From contig JAFWAM010000049.1 in assembly GCA_017507595.1 (NCBI GenBank), positions 1 to 9,773 of the forward strand: DNA of 9,773 bases, read 5' to 3'. The translations under genes and the position numbers were made by a program. Under the pieces are notes generated by a model that was not told where the DNA came from, made no database searches, and saw nothing but the letters and a program-made list of their open reading frames with translations. Origin of the DNA: Clostridia bacterium (GTDB lineage Bacteria; Bacillota_A; Clostridia; Christensenellales; Borkfalkiaceae). Shown here piece by piece: positions 1-9,773 of the stretch. The number at the start of each line of letters is the position of its first letter. Position 1 is the first letter of the stretch.

Positions 1-778
1 CGTCCATAAGTGCGTGGGTAAGGGCGTCGGCGTCGCTGTGGCCCAAAAGCCCCTTGCCGTGGGGGATCTCCACACCGCCAAGGATAAGCCTTCTGCCTTC
101 TGCCAGCCTATGAAGATCAAATCCCGTTCCCACACGGAAGTTCTCTTTTCTGAAATCCTCGGGGTTAGTCAGTTTCAGGTTGGTCCTTTCTCCCGGGACC
201 GTGACGCACCTATCAAAGGTGTTGAGGTAAACGCCGCAGTCGTCGGTAAAGTCCTCTCTGCCCGCAGCATTGTTGTAGGCCACCATTATATCGGCGTAAG
301 AAAACGCCTGGGGGGTCTGTATCTCAACGAAGGCGCTTCTTCCCACACCCTTGATCAGATCGCCCTCGACGGTGCCGACGGTGTTGACGGGTGGGACAGC
401 CGCCACGGCAGATCCCTCTTTCTTTGCCGTAAGAAGACAGCTTTTAATAAGCCCTGCCGACACGAAGGGCCTTGCCCCGTCGTGGATGACCACTACGTCG
501 CAGGGAAATTTTTCAAGGGCGTTAAAAACCGACTGCTTTCTCGTGTCGCCGCCCAAAACCACCTTGATCTTTGGGGACAGGGGAGAAAGTATCTTTAAAA
601 ACTCCTCCAGGTCGTCCCTTGCGGCGGTGACCGCAACAAGGTCGATCTCCTCCACGCTCAAAAAGGCGGCCACGGTCCTTTCGATAACCGTCTTGCCGCA
701 AAGGTCGTAAAGATTTTTATTTTTTCCAAGACGGGCCCTTTCTCCCTTGCCCGCCGCGGTGATAATAGCTACGTTCAT
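1..778 (-). CDS. ispDF: Bifunctional IspD/IspF (MEP cytidylyltransferase fused to MECDP synthase), C-terminus outside window
   Basis: The N-terminal part makes CDP-methylerythritol from CTP and methylerythritol 4-phosphate; the C-terminal part would cyclise the phosphorylated product to MEcDP. Both are cytosolic steps of the MEP isoprenoid pathway. I translated 259 codons from ATG 776-778 to the window edge. IspD motifs: AAGKGER (8-14), K21 at the usual PKQ lysine (here NKN), HDGARP (99-104), R147, QTPQAF (154-159), TDD (178-180) and K202 in [10 protein letters not shown]. After a linker of only a few residues IspF begins at about 215: GTGFDLHRL (217-225), [19 protein letters not shown] (234-252) and H255. 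The expected metal ligands D221, H223 and H255 are present. About 45 of roughly 155 IspF residues lie inside the window. A modest GAGGG (783-787) precedes the ATG. It lies downstream of rqcP on the same strand and may share its transcript. The family assignment is firm; that the rest of IspF is intact is inferred. Confidence 0.93.
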   Translation of the reverse strand, partial: MNVAIITAAGKGERARLGKNKNLYDLCGKTVIERTVAAFLSVEEIDLVAVTAARDDLEEFLKILSPLSPKIKVVLGGDTRKQSVFNALEKFPCDVVVIHDGARPFVSAGLIKSCLLTAKKEGSAVAAVPPVNTVGTVEGDLIKGVGRSAFVEIQTPQAFSYADIMVAYNNAAGREDFTDDCGVYLNTFDRCVTVPGERTNLKLTNPEDFRKENFRVGTGFDLHRLAEGRRLILGGVEIPHGKGLLGHSDADALTHALMD

Positions 779-1094
779 CCTGCCCTCGCTATAAAAAGAT
801 CGCAATCACTTATTCTTCCGTTATCTGCATTTCTTCCAAAAACTTCGCTTTGGCTTCCTTGGGGTTAAATTGAATCAATTTGCAACTCTGTTCGGGATTC
901 CCGTCGCACGTTGCCTCCCTTATCGCAGCCGAGTCCGTTCCCGATTCCCGAAGATATTTCAAAACTAACGTACCTTTTTGATATTGCGCCGCTACTTGTG
1001 ATCCTTATAAATACGGCCCTTAATCGTGCGGCCGAGATCATCCTTCTTCCGTAAACCCCGATCGCTAAAGGTTATTTTTATAAAAAGCCAAGGC
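779..1094. other. 316-base stretch without a recognisable gene; possible degraded minus-strand coding remnant
   Basis: This stretch separates rqcP from ispDF. On the minus strand one frame is open from 1004 down to a TAA at 810-812 (64 codons, ending KAKFLEEMQITEE). It has a protein-like, charge-balanced composition, but its only ATG (828-830) is seven codons from the end, and a stop at 1005-1007 closes it upstream. A TTG at 960-962 would give about 50 codons with only a weak AAAGG ahead of it. A neighbouring minus frame, ending GRIYKDHK before a stop near 992, overlaps this one. The two could be pieces of one decayed gene, but I recognise neither. I saw no tRNA, riboswitch or convincing promoter here. 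Confidence 0.4.
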
Positions 1095-1105
1095 TCAGGC
1101 CTCAC
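1081..1105 (-). terminator. Weak candidate terminator after rqcP
   Basis: Just past the rqcP stop, the minus-strand RNA can fold AGGC-CUGA-GCCU, with a possible closing G-U pair. A GG-C stretch and five U residues (plus-strand A run 1082-1086) follow. The stem is only 4-5 base pairs and overlaps the end of the coding sequence, so termination is probably partial at best and read-through to ispDF is plausible. Confidence 0.28.
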
Positions 1106-1355
1106 GGGCCCCGTCCTGTATAATCTCGTAAAGGGTTGCGGCCTCGTCCTTTTTGACAGTTTCCTTAAGGGCGAGCACGCGGAATTTAAGGGCGCCGTTG
1201 CCAAAGCGGATCTCAACCACGTCCCCCACCTTAAGCGTGTAGGACGGCTTTACGTCCTTGCCGTTTACGGAAACCTTTCCTCCCGCACAGGCCTCCTGGG
1301 CGACGGTGCGGCGCTTTAAGATGCGCGAAACCTTCAGATATTTATCTATTCTCAT
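1095..1355 (-). CDS. rqcP: RqcP (YabO-type S4-domain RNA-binding protein), ribosome-associated quality control
   Basis: This 86-residue protein is an almost pure S4 RNA-binding domain. In Bacillus, RqcP (YabO) binds obstructed 50S subunits carrying peptidyl-tRNA and works with RqcH to add C-terminal alanine tails to stalled chains. The N-terminus MRIDKYLKVSRILKRRT matches my recollection of Bacillus RqcP position for position. It includes Arg2 and Arg16, which I recall as reported to be important for function. The S4 core continues to about residue 55 (GGKVSVNGK, then KVGDVVEIRFG). The tail LKETVKKDEAATLYEII also matches the family, and the length is normal. The start is supported by CGGAG six bases before ATG 1353-1355. 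The gene is divergent from rpoB and shares its short promoter region. It is distinguished from heat-shock Hsp15 and YaaA-type S4 proteins by its short length and the KDEAA tail. Confidence 0.9.
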   Translation of the reverse strand: MRIDKYLKVSRILKRRTVAQEACAGGKVSVNGKDVKPSYTLKVGDVVEIRFGNGALKFRVLALKETVKKDEAATLYEIIQDGAREA

Positions 1356-1382
1356 AAAAAGCTCCGATATATATTAATAAAT

Positions 1383-1411
1383 ATTATAATATTTTTAAAA
1401 AAGTGCGTGAA
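1383..1411 (-). promoter_or_regulatory. Candidate sigma-A promoter for rqcP
   Basis: On the minus strand, TTCACG (1406-1411) and a perfect TATAAT (1383-1388) are separated by 17 bases. The -10 lies about 28 bases upstream of the rqcP ATG. The surrounding sequence is very AT-rich, so a chance -10 match is easy; the -35 matches consensus at four of six positions. Confidence 0.45.
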
Positions 1412-1416
1412 AATCC

Positions 1417-1445
1417 TTGACAAGACCGAAAATTGAGGTTATAAT
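1417..1445 (+). promoter_or_regulatory. Consensus sigma-A promoter P1 for rpoBC
   Basis: TTGACA (1417-1422), a 17-base spacer and TATAAT (1440-1445) match the consensus perfectly. An A/T-rich stretch upstream (about 1367-1402) could act as an UP element. Predicted transcription start is near 1452, giving a leader of about 200 bases before rpoB. Such strength fits a gene needed at high and constant level. Confidence 0.85.
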
Positions 1446-1461
1446 AACAAAATGCTATAAT
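1433..1461 (+). promoter_or_regulatory. Overlapping extended -10 promoter P2 for rpoBC
   Basis: TTGAGG (1433-1438), 17 bases, then TGCTATAAT (1453-1461), an extended -10 with a perfect TATAAT hexamer. It is offset 16 bases from P1, so one polymerase would mask the other. The predicted start, near 1468, coincides with the first ATTGTGG repeat. Confidence 0.6.
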
Positions 1462-1467
1462 ACCCGC

Positions 1468-1599
1468 ATTGTGGAGTGGTGACTTTTCTGCTGATTTTAA
1501 ATCAATGAAAATGTCAGGAAAATCCACGGTTTTTGCAATATCTTGGCGAAAACAAGTTAAATTGTGGTCGTCACAATGATATTATACAACATATTGTGG
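1468..1599 (+). repeat. Three direct copies of ATTGTGG in the rpoB leader
   Basis: Exact 7-base copies lie at 1468-1474, 1561-1567 and 1593-1599. CACAAT (1572-1577) is complementary to the first six bases of every copy and forms a perfect 6-base-pair hairpin with the second (loop GTCGT). CCAC (1524-1527) can pair with the GTGG of any copy. This could allow alternative leader folds, or the repeats could be protein-binding sites. Chance is not excluded. Confidence 0.45.
1471..1534 (+). promoter_or_regulatory. Long leader hairpin followed by a T run; possible attenuator upstream of rpoB
   Basis: The RNA can fold in nested arms. GTGGA (1471-1475) pairs with TCCAC (1523-1527). TGAC (1480-1483) pairs with GTCA (1513-1516), and TTTTC (1484-1488) with GAAAA (1507-1511), leaving a single bulged base. 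An inner TGATT/AATCA pairing (1492-1496 with 1500-1504) caps it. That is 19 base pairs in 57 bases, then GG and five T residues (1530-1534), the layout of an intrinsic terminator. A terminator between promoter and gene would imply attenuation. The stem is A/T-rich with internal loops, so its strength is uncertain. Confidence 0.4.
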
Positions 1600-1634
1600 C
1601 AAAAAGCAACAGCAAAGAAGCAATTTTTCAAAAA

Positions 1635-1641
1635 AAAGGAG
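1635..1641 (+). promoter_or_regulatory. Ribosome binding site that fixes the rpoB start
   Basis: AAAGGAG lies nine bases before ATG 1651. The reading frame stays open upstream to a GTG at 1564, but that would add 29 residues unlike any RpoB N-terminus and has no ribosome site. The 1651 ATG is therefore chosen. Confidence 0.85.
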
Positions 1642-1650
1642 CGGAAGCTA

Positions 1651-4600
1651 ATGACACGAAATTTACCGTCAGCAAAATTCGGAAATGTTGAGAGAAGGAC
1701 CTTCTCCCGCATTAAAGGATCTCAGGAGATACCCAACCTGGTTGAGGTACAGAAGGATTCTTACAAGGCGTTTATCGACGAGGGTATCGCCGAGGTATTT
1801 GAAGACTTTTCTCCAATCACCGACTTTTCTGACCGTTTTGAACTTTATTTCCTCGATCACAAGCTTTTAGACACACCCAAATATTGTGAAAAAGAGTGCC
1901 GTGATCGTGACGCAACTTACGCTATTCCCTTAAGAGTCAACGTTCGTTTAGTCAACAAAATTACCGGTGAGATCATCAATCAGGACGTCTTCATGGGCGA
2001 AATTCCCAAGATGACGGACAACGGCTCGTTTATTATCAACGGTGCTGAAAGGGTTGTCGTTTCACAGCTCGTTCGTTCACCGGGCGTATATAACGGCTTT
2101 GAGTTTGACAAGTCAGGTAAAAAACTTTACAACACCACGGTTATCCCCAACCGCGGCGCTTGGCTTGAAATTGAACAGGACAACCAGAAAGTTCTCTGGG
2201 TTAAGGTTGACAGGACGCGTAAGCTTCAGGTGTCCATACTTTTGCGTGCCTTAGGTTTTGAATCCAACCAGCAGATCAAGGATCTTTTCGGTAACGACGA
2301 CGAATATATTGAAGCAACCCTTTTAAAGGACAACACCAAGACGGTTAAAGAAGGTCTTTACGAATTATACAGAAGACTCCGTCCAGGCGAAGTCCCCAAT
2401 GACGAGGCTGTTAAGATAAACCTCAAAAATATATTCTTCGACGCACGCCGTTACGACCTTGCCCGCGTTGGCAGATATAAATTCAACAAGCGTTTGAACT
2501 TGGCCGCACGTATCGTCGGTCAGACCCTCGCTGCGGACGTTATCACCGAGGACGGCGAGGTTATCGCCTCCAAAGGCGACGTGGTTACCCGTGAAAGTGC
2601 CCTTGCTATCCGTGACGCAGGCGTAAACGAGATCGACGTTTTGGTTGACGGCGCAAAGCACAGGATAATCGCCAACAACACCGTAAGCTTTGAAAAGGTT
2701 ACGGGCGTAAGCGGTCGCGTATTCGGTCTTATGGACCTTATCCACTATCCTTCCTTAAGGTTTGCAGAAGAGGTAAACGCAAAGGCAAGGGAACTTGGTA
2801 TTGACGGCGCTGCAGACGCATTGACCAACGAGATCAACGCCATTTACTACACCGAGGAAGCCCCCGTTGAGGAGGGCGAGGAAAAGCCCGAGGCAAAGAA
2901 GAACGCCGAAAAGCGCAAGGAGCAGAGAAGAAAGTTCGTCGCCGCCTGCGTAGAGTTCTTCAACATCTTAGAGGCCGGCGCAACGGAAAAGCTCAATGCG
3001 GAGCAGAAGAAGACCGTAAAGCCACTCCTCGTTATCTTAAACCACAAGCATATTACGGTTGACGACATTATCGCATCCGTTTCAGTAAACCTTGACCTTT
3101 GCTACGGCATCGGCACGGTTGACAATATCGACCACTTAGGCAACCGCCGCGTTCGCTCCGTTGGTGAACTTTTACAGAACCAGTTCAGGATCGGTATCGC
3201 AAGGCTTGAGCGTCTTATCAAGGAAAGGATGGCCACTCAGGATCCTAAGGAAGTCACCCCACAGGGCCTTATCAACATAAGACCTGTAAACTCTGCCATT
3301 AAGGAGTTCTTCGGTTCATCACAGCTTTCACAGTTCATGGACCAGACCAACCCCATTGCAGAGCTCACCCACAAGCGTAAGCTTTCCGCCTTAGGCCCGG
3401 GCGGTCTTAACAGAGAAAGGGCAACCTTTGAGGTCCGCGACGTACACTACACCCACTACGGCAGAATGTGTCCTATCGAAACCCCTGAAGGTCAGAACAT
3501 CGGTCTTATCTCCTCACTTTCAACCTATGCAAAGGTCAACGAGTTCGGCTTTATCGAAGCACCTTACAGAAAGGTAAATAACGGCGTCGTTACCGACGAG
3601 GTAAGATATCTTACCGCCGACGAGGAGGATGAATTCATCGTCGCACAGGCCAACGAGCCCTTAGACGAGGAAAACAGGTTCGTAAACGAGCGTGTTTCCT
3701 GCCGCAGGATGGAAGAGATCACCGAGCTTGACCGCTCCATGATCGACTATATGGACGTTTCACCCATCCAGCTCGTTTCGGTTGCAACGGCACTTATTCC
3801 CTTCCTTGAAAGCGACGACACCCACAGAACCCTCATGGGCTCCAACATGCAGCGTCAGGCAGTTCCCTTATTACAGCCTGAAAACGCCATCGTCGGTACG
3901 GGTATCGAAGCAAAGATCGCTTACGACTCCGGCGTAATGGTAATAGCAAAGGAAGACGGAACGGTTACCTCATCCTGCAGCGACAGCGTCGTTATCACCG
4001 ATGACGAGGGTGTTGAACACAAATACGAATTAAGCAAATTCCAGCGCTCCAACCAGGGCACCTGCATCAATCAGCGCCCGATCGTTTCCGTTGGACAAAA
4101 GGTTAAAAAAGGCGACATCATTGCCGACGGCCCCGCCACCCAGAACGGTGAGCTTGCCCTTGGCAGAAACATTCTCATCGGCTTCATGACGTGGGAAGGT
4201 TGTAACTACGAGGACGCTATTTTACTTTCAGAGCAGCTGGTAAGAGACGATATCTTTACCTCTATCCACATTGAGGAGCACGAAACCGAAGCCCGCGACA
4301 CCAAGCTTGGCGAGGAGGAGATCACCCGTGAGATCCCCAACGTAAGCGAAAGTGCCTTAAAGGACCTTGACGAAAACGGTATTATCCGCGTCGGTGCAGA
4401 GGTTATGAGCGGCGACATCCTCGTCGGTAAGGTTACCCCCAAGGGCGAAACCGAGCTTACCCCCGAGGAAAGGCTTTTAAGGGCCATCTTCGGTGAAAAG
4501 GCAAGGGAAGTAAGAGATACCTCCCTCCGCGTACCCCACGGTGAAAGCGGTATCGTCGTTGACGTAAAGATCTTTACAAGAGAAAATAAAGACGAATTAT

Positions 4601-5661
4601 CCCCGGGCGTTAACAAGCTCGTAAGGGTTTATATTGCTCAGAAGCGTAAGATTTCAGTAGGCGACAAGATGGCCGGCCGTCACGGTAACAAGGGCGTTAT
4701 CTCCAGGGTATTACCCGAATACGATATGCCTTTCCTTGCAGACGGTACCCCCTTACAGATCGTACTCAACCCATTGGGCGTTCCTTCCCGTATGAACATC
4801 GGTCAGGTTCTTGAGGTACACTTAGGTCTTGTCTGCAAACAGCTTGGCTGGAAGATCGCAACGCCTGTATTTGACGGCGCGTCCGGCGAAGAAATCAAGA
4901 GCCTTCTTGCCGAAAACGGATTTATCAATCCCGACGGAAAGGTCGACGGTAAGATCCAGCTTTACGACGGCAGAACGGGTGAGCCTTTTGAAAACCGCGT
5001 AACCGTCGGTCAGATGTACATGATCAAGCTCCACCACCTTGTTGACGACAAGATCCACGCAAGGTCCACGGGTCCATACTCCCTCGTCACCCAGCAGCCT
5101 TTAGGCGGCAAGGCCCAGTTCGGCGGCCAGCGTTTCGGCGAAATGGAGGTTTGGGCACTTGAGGCATACGGTGCAGCGCACATTTTACAGGAAATTTTAA
5201 CCGTTAAATCGGACGATATCGTAGGTAGAAGAAAAACTTACGACTCAATCGTAAACAAGGGCGACGACAATTCCGAGCCCGGCATCCCCGCATCCTTCAA
5301 GGTATTGCTTAAGGAGCTTCAGGCCCTTGCCCTTGATATGAAGGTGCTTACCGAAACGGGCGACGAGATCTCTCTTAAAGAGCTTGAGGACGACGAGGTT
5401 GAGGACAGAGGTCCCGCTCCCGTCAGAGAGGACAGAGAGGAAATCGACCTCGGTATCGACGGCGATGAAGAATTTATTGAAGAAGACGAAGACGACTCCA
5501 TCTTTGACGATGAGGACATCGGTCTTAACGACGATGATCTTGAAGGCTTCAAGACGGAAGACTTGTTTGATGACGACGAGTACGACGATCTCGAAAACCT
5601 TGATAACCTCGATCTTCTGGACGACTTTGATGATTTCGACGATTTCGACGATAACGACTAA
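1651..5661 (+). CDS. rpoB: RNA polymerase beta subunit RpoB, unusually long, with acidic C-terminal tail
   Basis: This 1336-residue subunit forms, with beta-prime, the catalytic cleft of RNA polymerase. Visible landmarks: [28 protein letters not shown] protrusion motif (125-148); [11 protein letters not shown] and GRYKFNKRL leading into a lobe insert (about 281-466) with a very charged stretch (402-428); the rifampicin region (555-586, [14 protein letters not shown] through LSALGPGGL); [12 protein letters not shown] with active-site lysines K1006 and K1014; KIHARSTG (H1136); and [31 protein letters not shown] at the clamp anchor (1151 onward). The conserved C-terminus ends near 1235. The last about 95 residues are acidic, with 43 Asp/Glu in residues 1260-1336. 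Bacillus RpoB is about 1190 residues; the excess lies in the insert and the tail. Rifampicin-pocket residues are mostly standard, but K577 replaces the usual arginine. It is transcribed from the promoters near 1440 and followed after 15 bases by rpoC. Confidence 0.97.
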   Translation: MTRNLPSAKFGNVERRTFSRIKGSQEIPNLVEVQKDSYKAFIDEGIAEVFEDFSPITDFSDRFELYFLDHKLLDTPKYCEKECRDRDATYAIPLRVNVRLVNKITGEIINQDVFMGEIPKMTDNGSFIINGAERVVVSQLVRSPGVYNGFEFDKSGKKLYNTTVIPNRGAWLEIEQDNQKVLWVKVDRTRKLQVSILLRALGFESNQQIKDLFGNDDEYIEATLLKDNTKTVKEGLYELYRRLRPGEVPNDEAVKINLKNIFFDARRYDLARVGRYKFNKRLNLAARIVGQTLAADVITEDGEVIASKGDVVTRESALAIRDAGVNEIDVLVDGAKHRIIANNTVSFEKVTGVSGRVFGLMDLIHYPSLRFAEEVNAKARELGIDGAADALTNEINAIYYTEEAPVEEGEEKPEAKKNAEKRKEQRRKFVAACVEFFNILEAGATEKLNAEQKKTVKPLLVILNHKHITVDDIIASVSVNLDLCYGIGTVDNIDHLGNRRVRSVGELLQNQFRIGIARLERLIKERMATQDPKEVTPQGLINIRPVNSAIKEFFGSSQLSQFMDQTNPIAELTHKRKLSALGPGGLNRERATFEVRDVHYTHYGRMCPIETPEGQNIGLISSLSTYAKVNEFGFIEAPYRKVNNGVVTDEVRYLTADEEDEFIVAQANEPLDEENRFVNERVSCRRMEEITELDRSMIDYMDVSPIQLVSVATALIPFLESDDTHRTLMGSNMQRQAVPLLQPENAIVGTGIEAKIAYDSGVMVIAKEDGTVTSSCSDSVVITDDEGVEHKYELSKFQRSNQGTCINQRPIVSVGQKVKKGDIIADGPATQNGELALGRNILIGFMTWEGCNYEDAILLSEQLVRDDIFTSIHIEEHETEARDTKLGEEEITREIPNVSESALKDLDENGIIRVGAEVMSGDILVGKVTPKGETELTPEERLLRAIFGEKAREVRDTSLRVPHGESGIVVDVKIFTRENKDELSPGVNKLVRVYIAQKRKISVGDKMAGRHGNKGVISRVLPEYDMPFLADGTPLQIVLNPLGVPSRMNIGQVLEVHLGLVCKQLGWKIATPVFDGASGEEIKSLLAENGFINPDGKVDGKIQLYDGRTGEPFENRVTVGQMYMIKLHHLVDDKIHARSTGPYSLVTQQPLGGKAQFGGQRFGEMEVWALEAYGAAHILQEILTVKSDDIVGRRKTYDSIVNKGDDNSEPGIPASFKVLLKELQALALDMKVLTETGDEISLKELEDDEVEDRGPAPVREDREEIDLGIDGDEEFIEEDEDDSIFDDEDIGLNDDDLEGFKTEDLFDDDEYDDLENLDNLDLLDDFDDFDDFDDND
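5620..5658 (+). repeat. Short coding tandem repeat (Asp-Asp-Phe) at the end of rpoB
   Basis: A 9-base unit GAY-GAY-TTY repeats three times, followed by a variant GAT-AAC-GAC and the stop codon. It encodes [13 protein letters not shown]. The units differ at wobble positions, so it is either an old repeat or selected at the protein level. It looks able to expand or contract between strains. Confidence 0.7.
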
Positions 5662-5673
5662 TTTGGGAGGTAG

Positions 5674-9280
<3,607 letters not shown>

Positions 9281-9300
9281 AAACCCCCTATATCTTTGAA

Positions 9301-9329
9301 GGTAAAGCCATTAAAAAAGTGGCTTTACC
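9301..9329 (+). terminator. Strong inverted repeat after rpoC, without a T run
   Basis: GGTAAAGCCA (9301-9310) and TGGCTTTACC (9320-9329) form a perfect 10-base-pair stem with a 9-base A-rich loop, 20 bases past the rpoC stop. CCAAAG follows on the plus strand, and no U tract is present on either side, so it is not a classical intrinsic terminator. It may stabilise the 3' end of the rpoBC mRNA, act in processing, or be a weak terminator. A weaker GGGC/GCCC pair followed by TTTT (about 9347-9376) might add to it. Confidence 0.5.
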
Positions 9330-9400
9330 CAAAGTGGGGCAAAAATGGGCAAAACAAAATTAAGATAAGCCCTTTTACTAAATAAATCCGTGAATTTTGT

Positions 9401-9429
9401 TTGACTAATATAGTAAAAAATGATAAAAT
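9401..9429 (+). promoter_or_regulatory. Sigma-A promoter for rpsL
   Basis: TTGACT (9401-9406), exactly 17 bases, then TAAAAT (9424-9429): five of six matches to each hexamer. Predicted start is near 9436, leaving a leader of about 110 bases. This suggests rpsL and the genes beyond the window are transcribed at least partly independently of rpoBC. Confidence 0.75.
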
Positions 9430-9439
9430 TTACGGGCAG

Positions 9440-9462
9440 GGTCAAGTTATTGACCAATTTTT
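9440..9462 (+). promoter_or_regulatory. Small hairpin plus T run at the start of the rpsL leader
   Basis: GGTCAA (9440-9445) and TTGACC (9450-9455) form a perfect 6-base-pair stem with a GTTA loop. AATTTTT follows. It begins only a few bases after the predicted transcription start. It resembles a minimal terminator or a 5'-end stabilising hairpin in the leader. The stem is short and half A/U. Confidence 0.4.
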
Positions 9463-9546
9463 GCGTGCAAAACGCTAAACAAGTTTTCATCCGTTCCTTA
9501 TTAGGTCACGGTAGAAATATTCCGAAATATTACAAGGAGGTAAAAC

Positions 9547-9773
9547 ATGCCAACAATTAACCAGATCATCAAACATGGTAGACGTACGGCAATCGAAAAG
9601 AGCAAATCTCCAATCTTGGATTCTTGCCCACAGAGAAGAGGTGTTTGTCTTTCTGTTACGACAACATCCCCCAAAAAGCCTAACTCCGCTATGCGTAAGA
9701 TTGCTAGGGTAAGATTGACCAACAAGCAGGAAGGTACTATTTACATTCCCGGCGAAGGTCACAACTTACAGGA
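9547..9773 (+). CDS. rpsL: Ribosomal protein S12 (RpsL), 3' end outside window
   Basis: S12 sits at the decoding centre of the 30S subunit and helps control fidelity. Seventy-five codons are present, starting [13 protein letters not shown], with KSKSP (18-22), CPQRRGVC (27-34), [11 protein letters not shown] and [10 protein letters not shown] at the window end. AAGGAGGT (9534-9541) lies five bases before the ATG, an optimal site. The streptomycin-critical lysine (K43 counting Met) is unchanged. Residues 35-38 (LSVT) replace the more usual TRVY-type segment, a mild departure near the rRNA-contact region. Its position after rpoBC is the usual bacterial order, although the L7Ae-like gene often found between them in Bacillota is absent. 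Confidence 0.96.
   Translation, partial: MPTINQIIKHGRRTAIEKSKSPILDSCPQRRGVCLSVTTTSPKKPNSAMRKIARVRLTNKQEGTIYIPGEGHNLQ

Noticed and set aside
14..598. 194-residue plus-strand reading frame
   Set aside because: It lies antisense to ispDF, whose domain motifs are unmistakable.
992..1216. 74-residue minus-strand reading frame
   Set aside because: Half of it overlaps rqcP in another frame, and the rest has no start or recognised motif. It is mentioned only as part of a possible remnant.
1505..1579. 24-codon upstream reading frame in the rpoB leader (starts MKMSGKS)
   Set aside because: No ribosome site precedes its ATG and its start lies inside the proposed hairpin. It is probably chance.
1564..1650. 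In-frame GTG start adding 29 residues to RpoB
   Set aside because: The extra residues do not resemble any RpoB N-terminus, no ribosome site precedes the GTG, and AAAGGAG sits ideally before ATG 1651. The stretch is transcribed leader.
9547..9773. Streptomycin-resistance change in rpsL
   Set aside because: The key lysine at position 43 is unchanged. The second site, near residue 88, lies outside the window.

Overview
The window is a core housekeeping locus from a low-to-moderate GC Gram-positive (Bacillota) genome, most likely an uncultured Clostridia-type lineage. Four signs support this: near-consensus sigma-A promoters with strong Shine-Dalgarno sites; an RqcP (YabO) protein close to the Bacillus one; a beta-prime subunit without the large trigger-loop insert of Proteobacteria; and a beta subunit with a Bacillota-type insert between the conserved lobe and the rifampicin region. 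The genus cannot be named from the sequence.

Layout. Minus strand, left side: the first 259 codons of a bifunctional IspDF (isoprenoid MEP pathway), a 316-base stretch with no recognisable gene, then rqcP (ribosome quality control). A divergent promoter region at about 1383-1461 separates these from the plus-strand transcription and translation genes: rpoB (1651-5661), rpoC (5677-9280) and the first 75 codons of rpsL (9547 to the window end). rpoB and rpoC are 15 bases apart and clearly one transcription unit. rpsL has its own strong promoter in the 266-base gap after rpoC.

The genes together. RpoB and RpoC form the catalytic core of RNA polymerase, and RpsL is the decoding-centre protein of the 30S subunit. 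RqcP handles stalled 50S particles, and IspDF makes isoprenoid precursors. No mobile element, CRISPR array, tRNA or rRNA was seen.

What stands out. rpoC is broken by a +1 shift at about 7357-7363, a UUUU run followed by UGA with an AGGAG just upstream. Removing one T restores a normal 1200-residue beta-prime subunit. RpoB is unusually long (1336 residues), through an enlarged internal insert and a strongly acidic C-terminal tail of about 95 residues. It also has non-standard residues around the rifampicin pocket. The rpoB leader can form a long hairpin followed by a T run and carries three copies of ATTGTGG that could pair in alternative ways. I found no clearly new multi-gene system; the rpoC recoding or frameshift site and the rpoB leader are the best candidates for follow-up.
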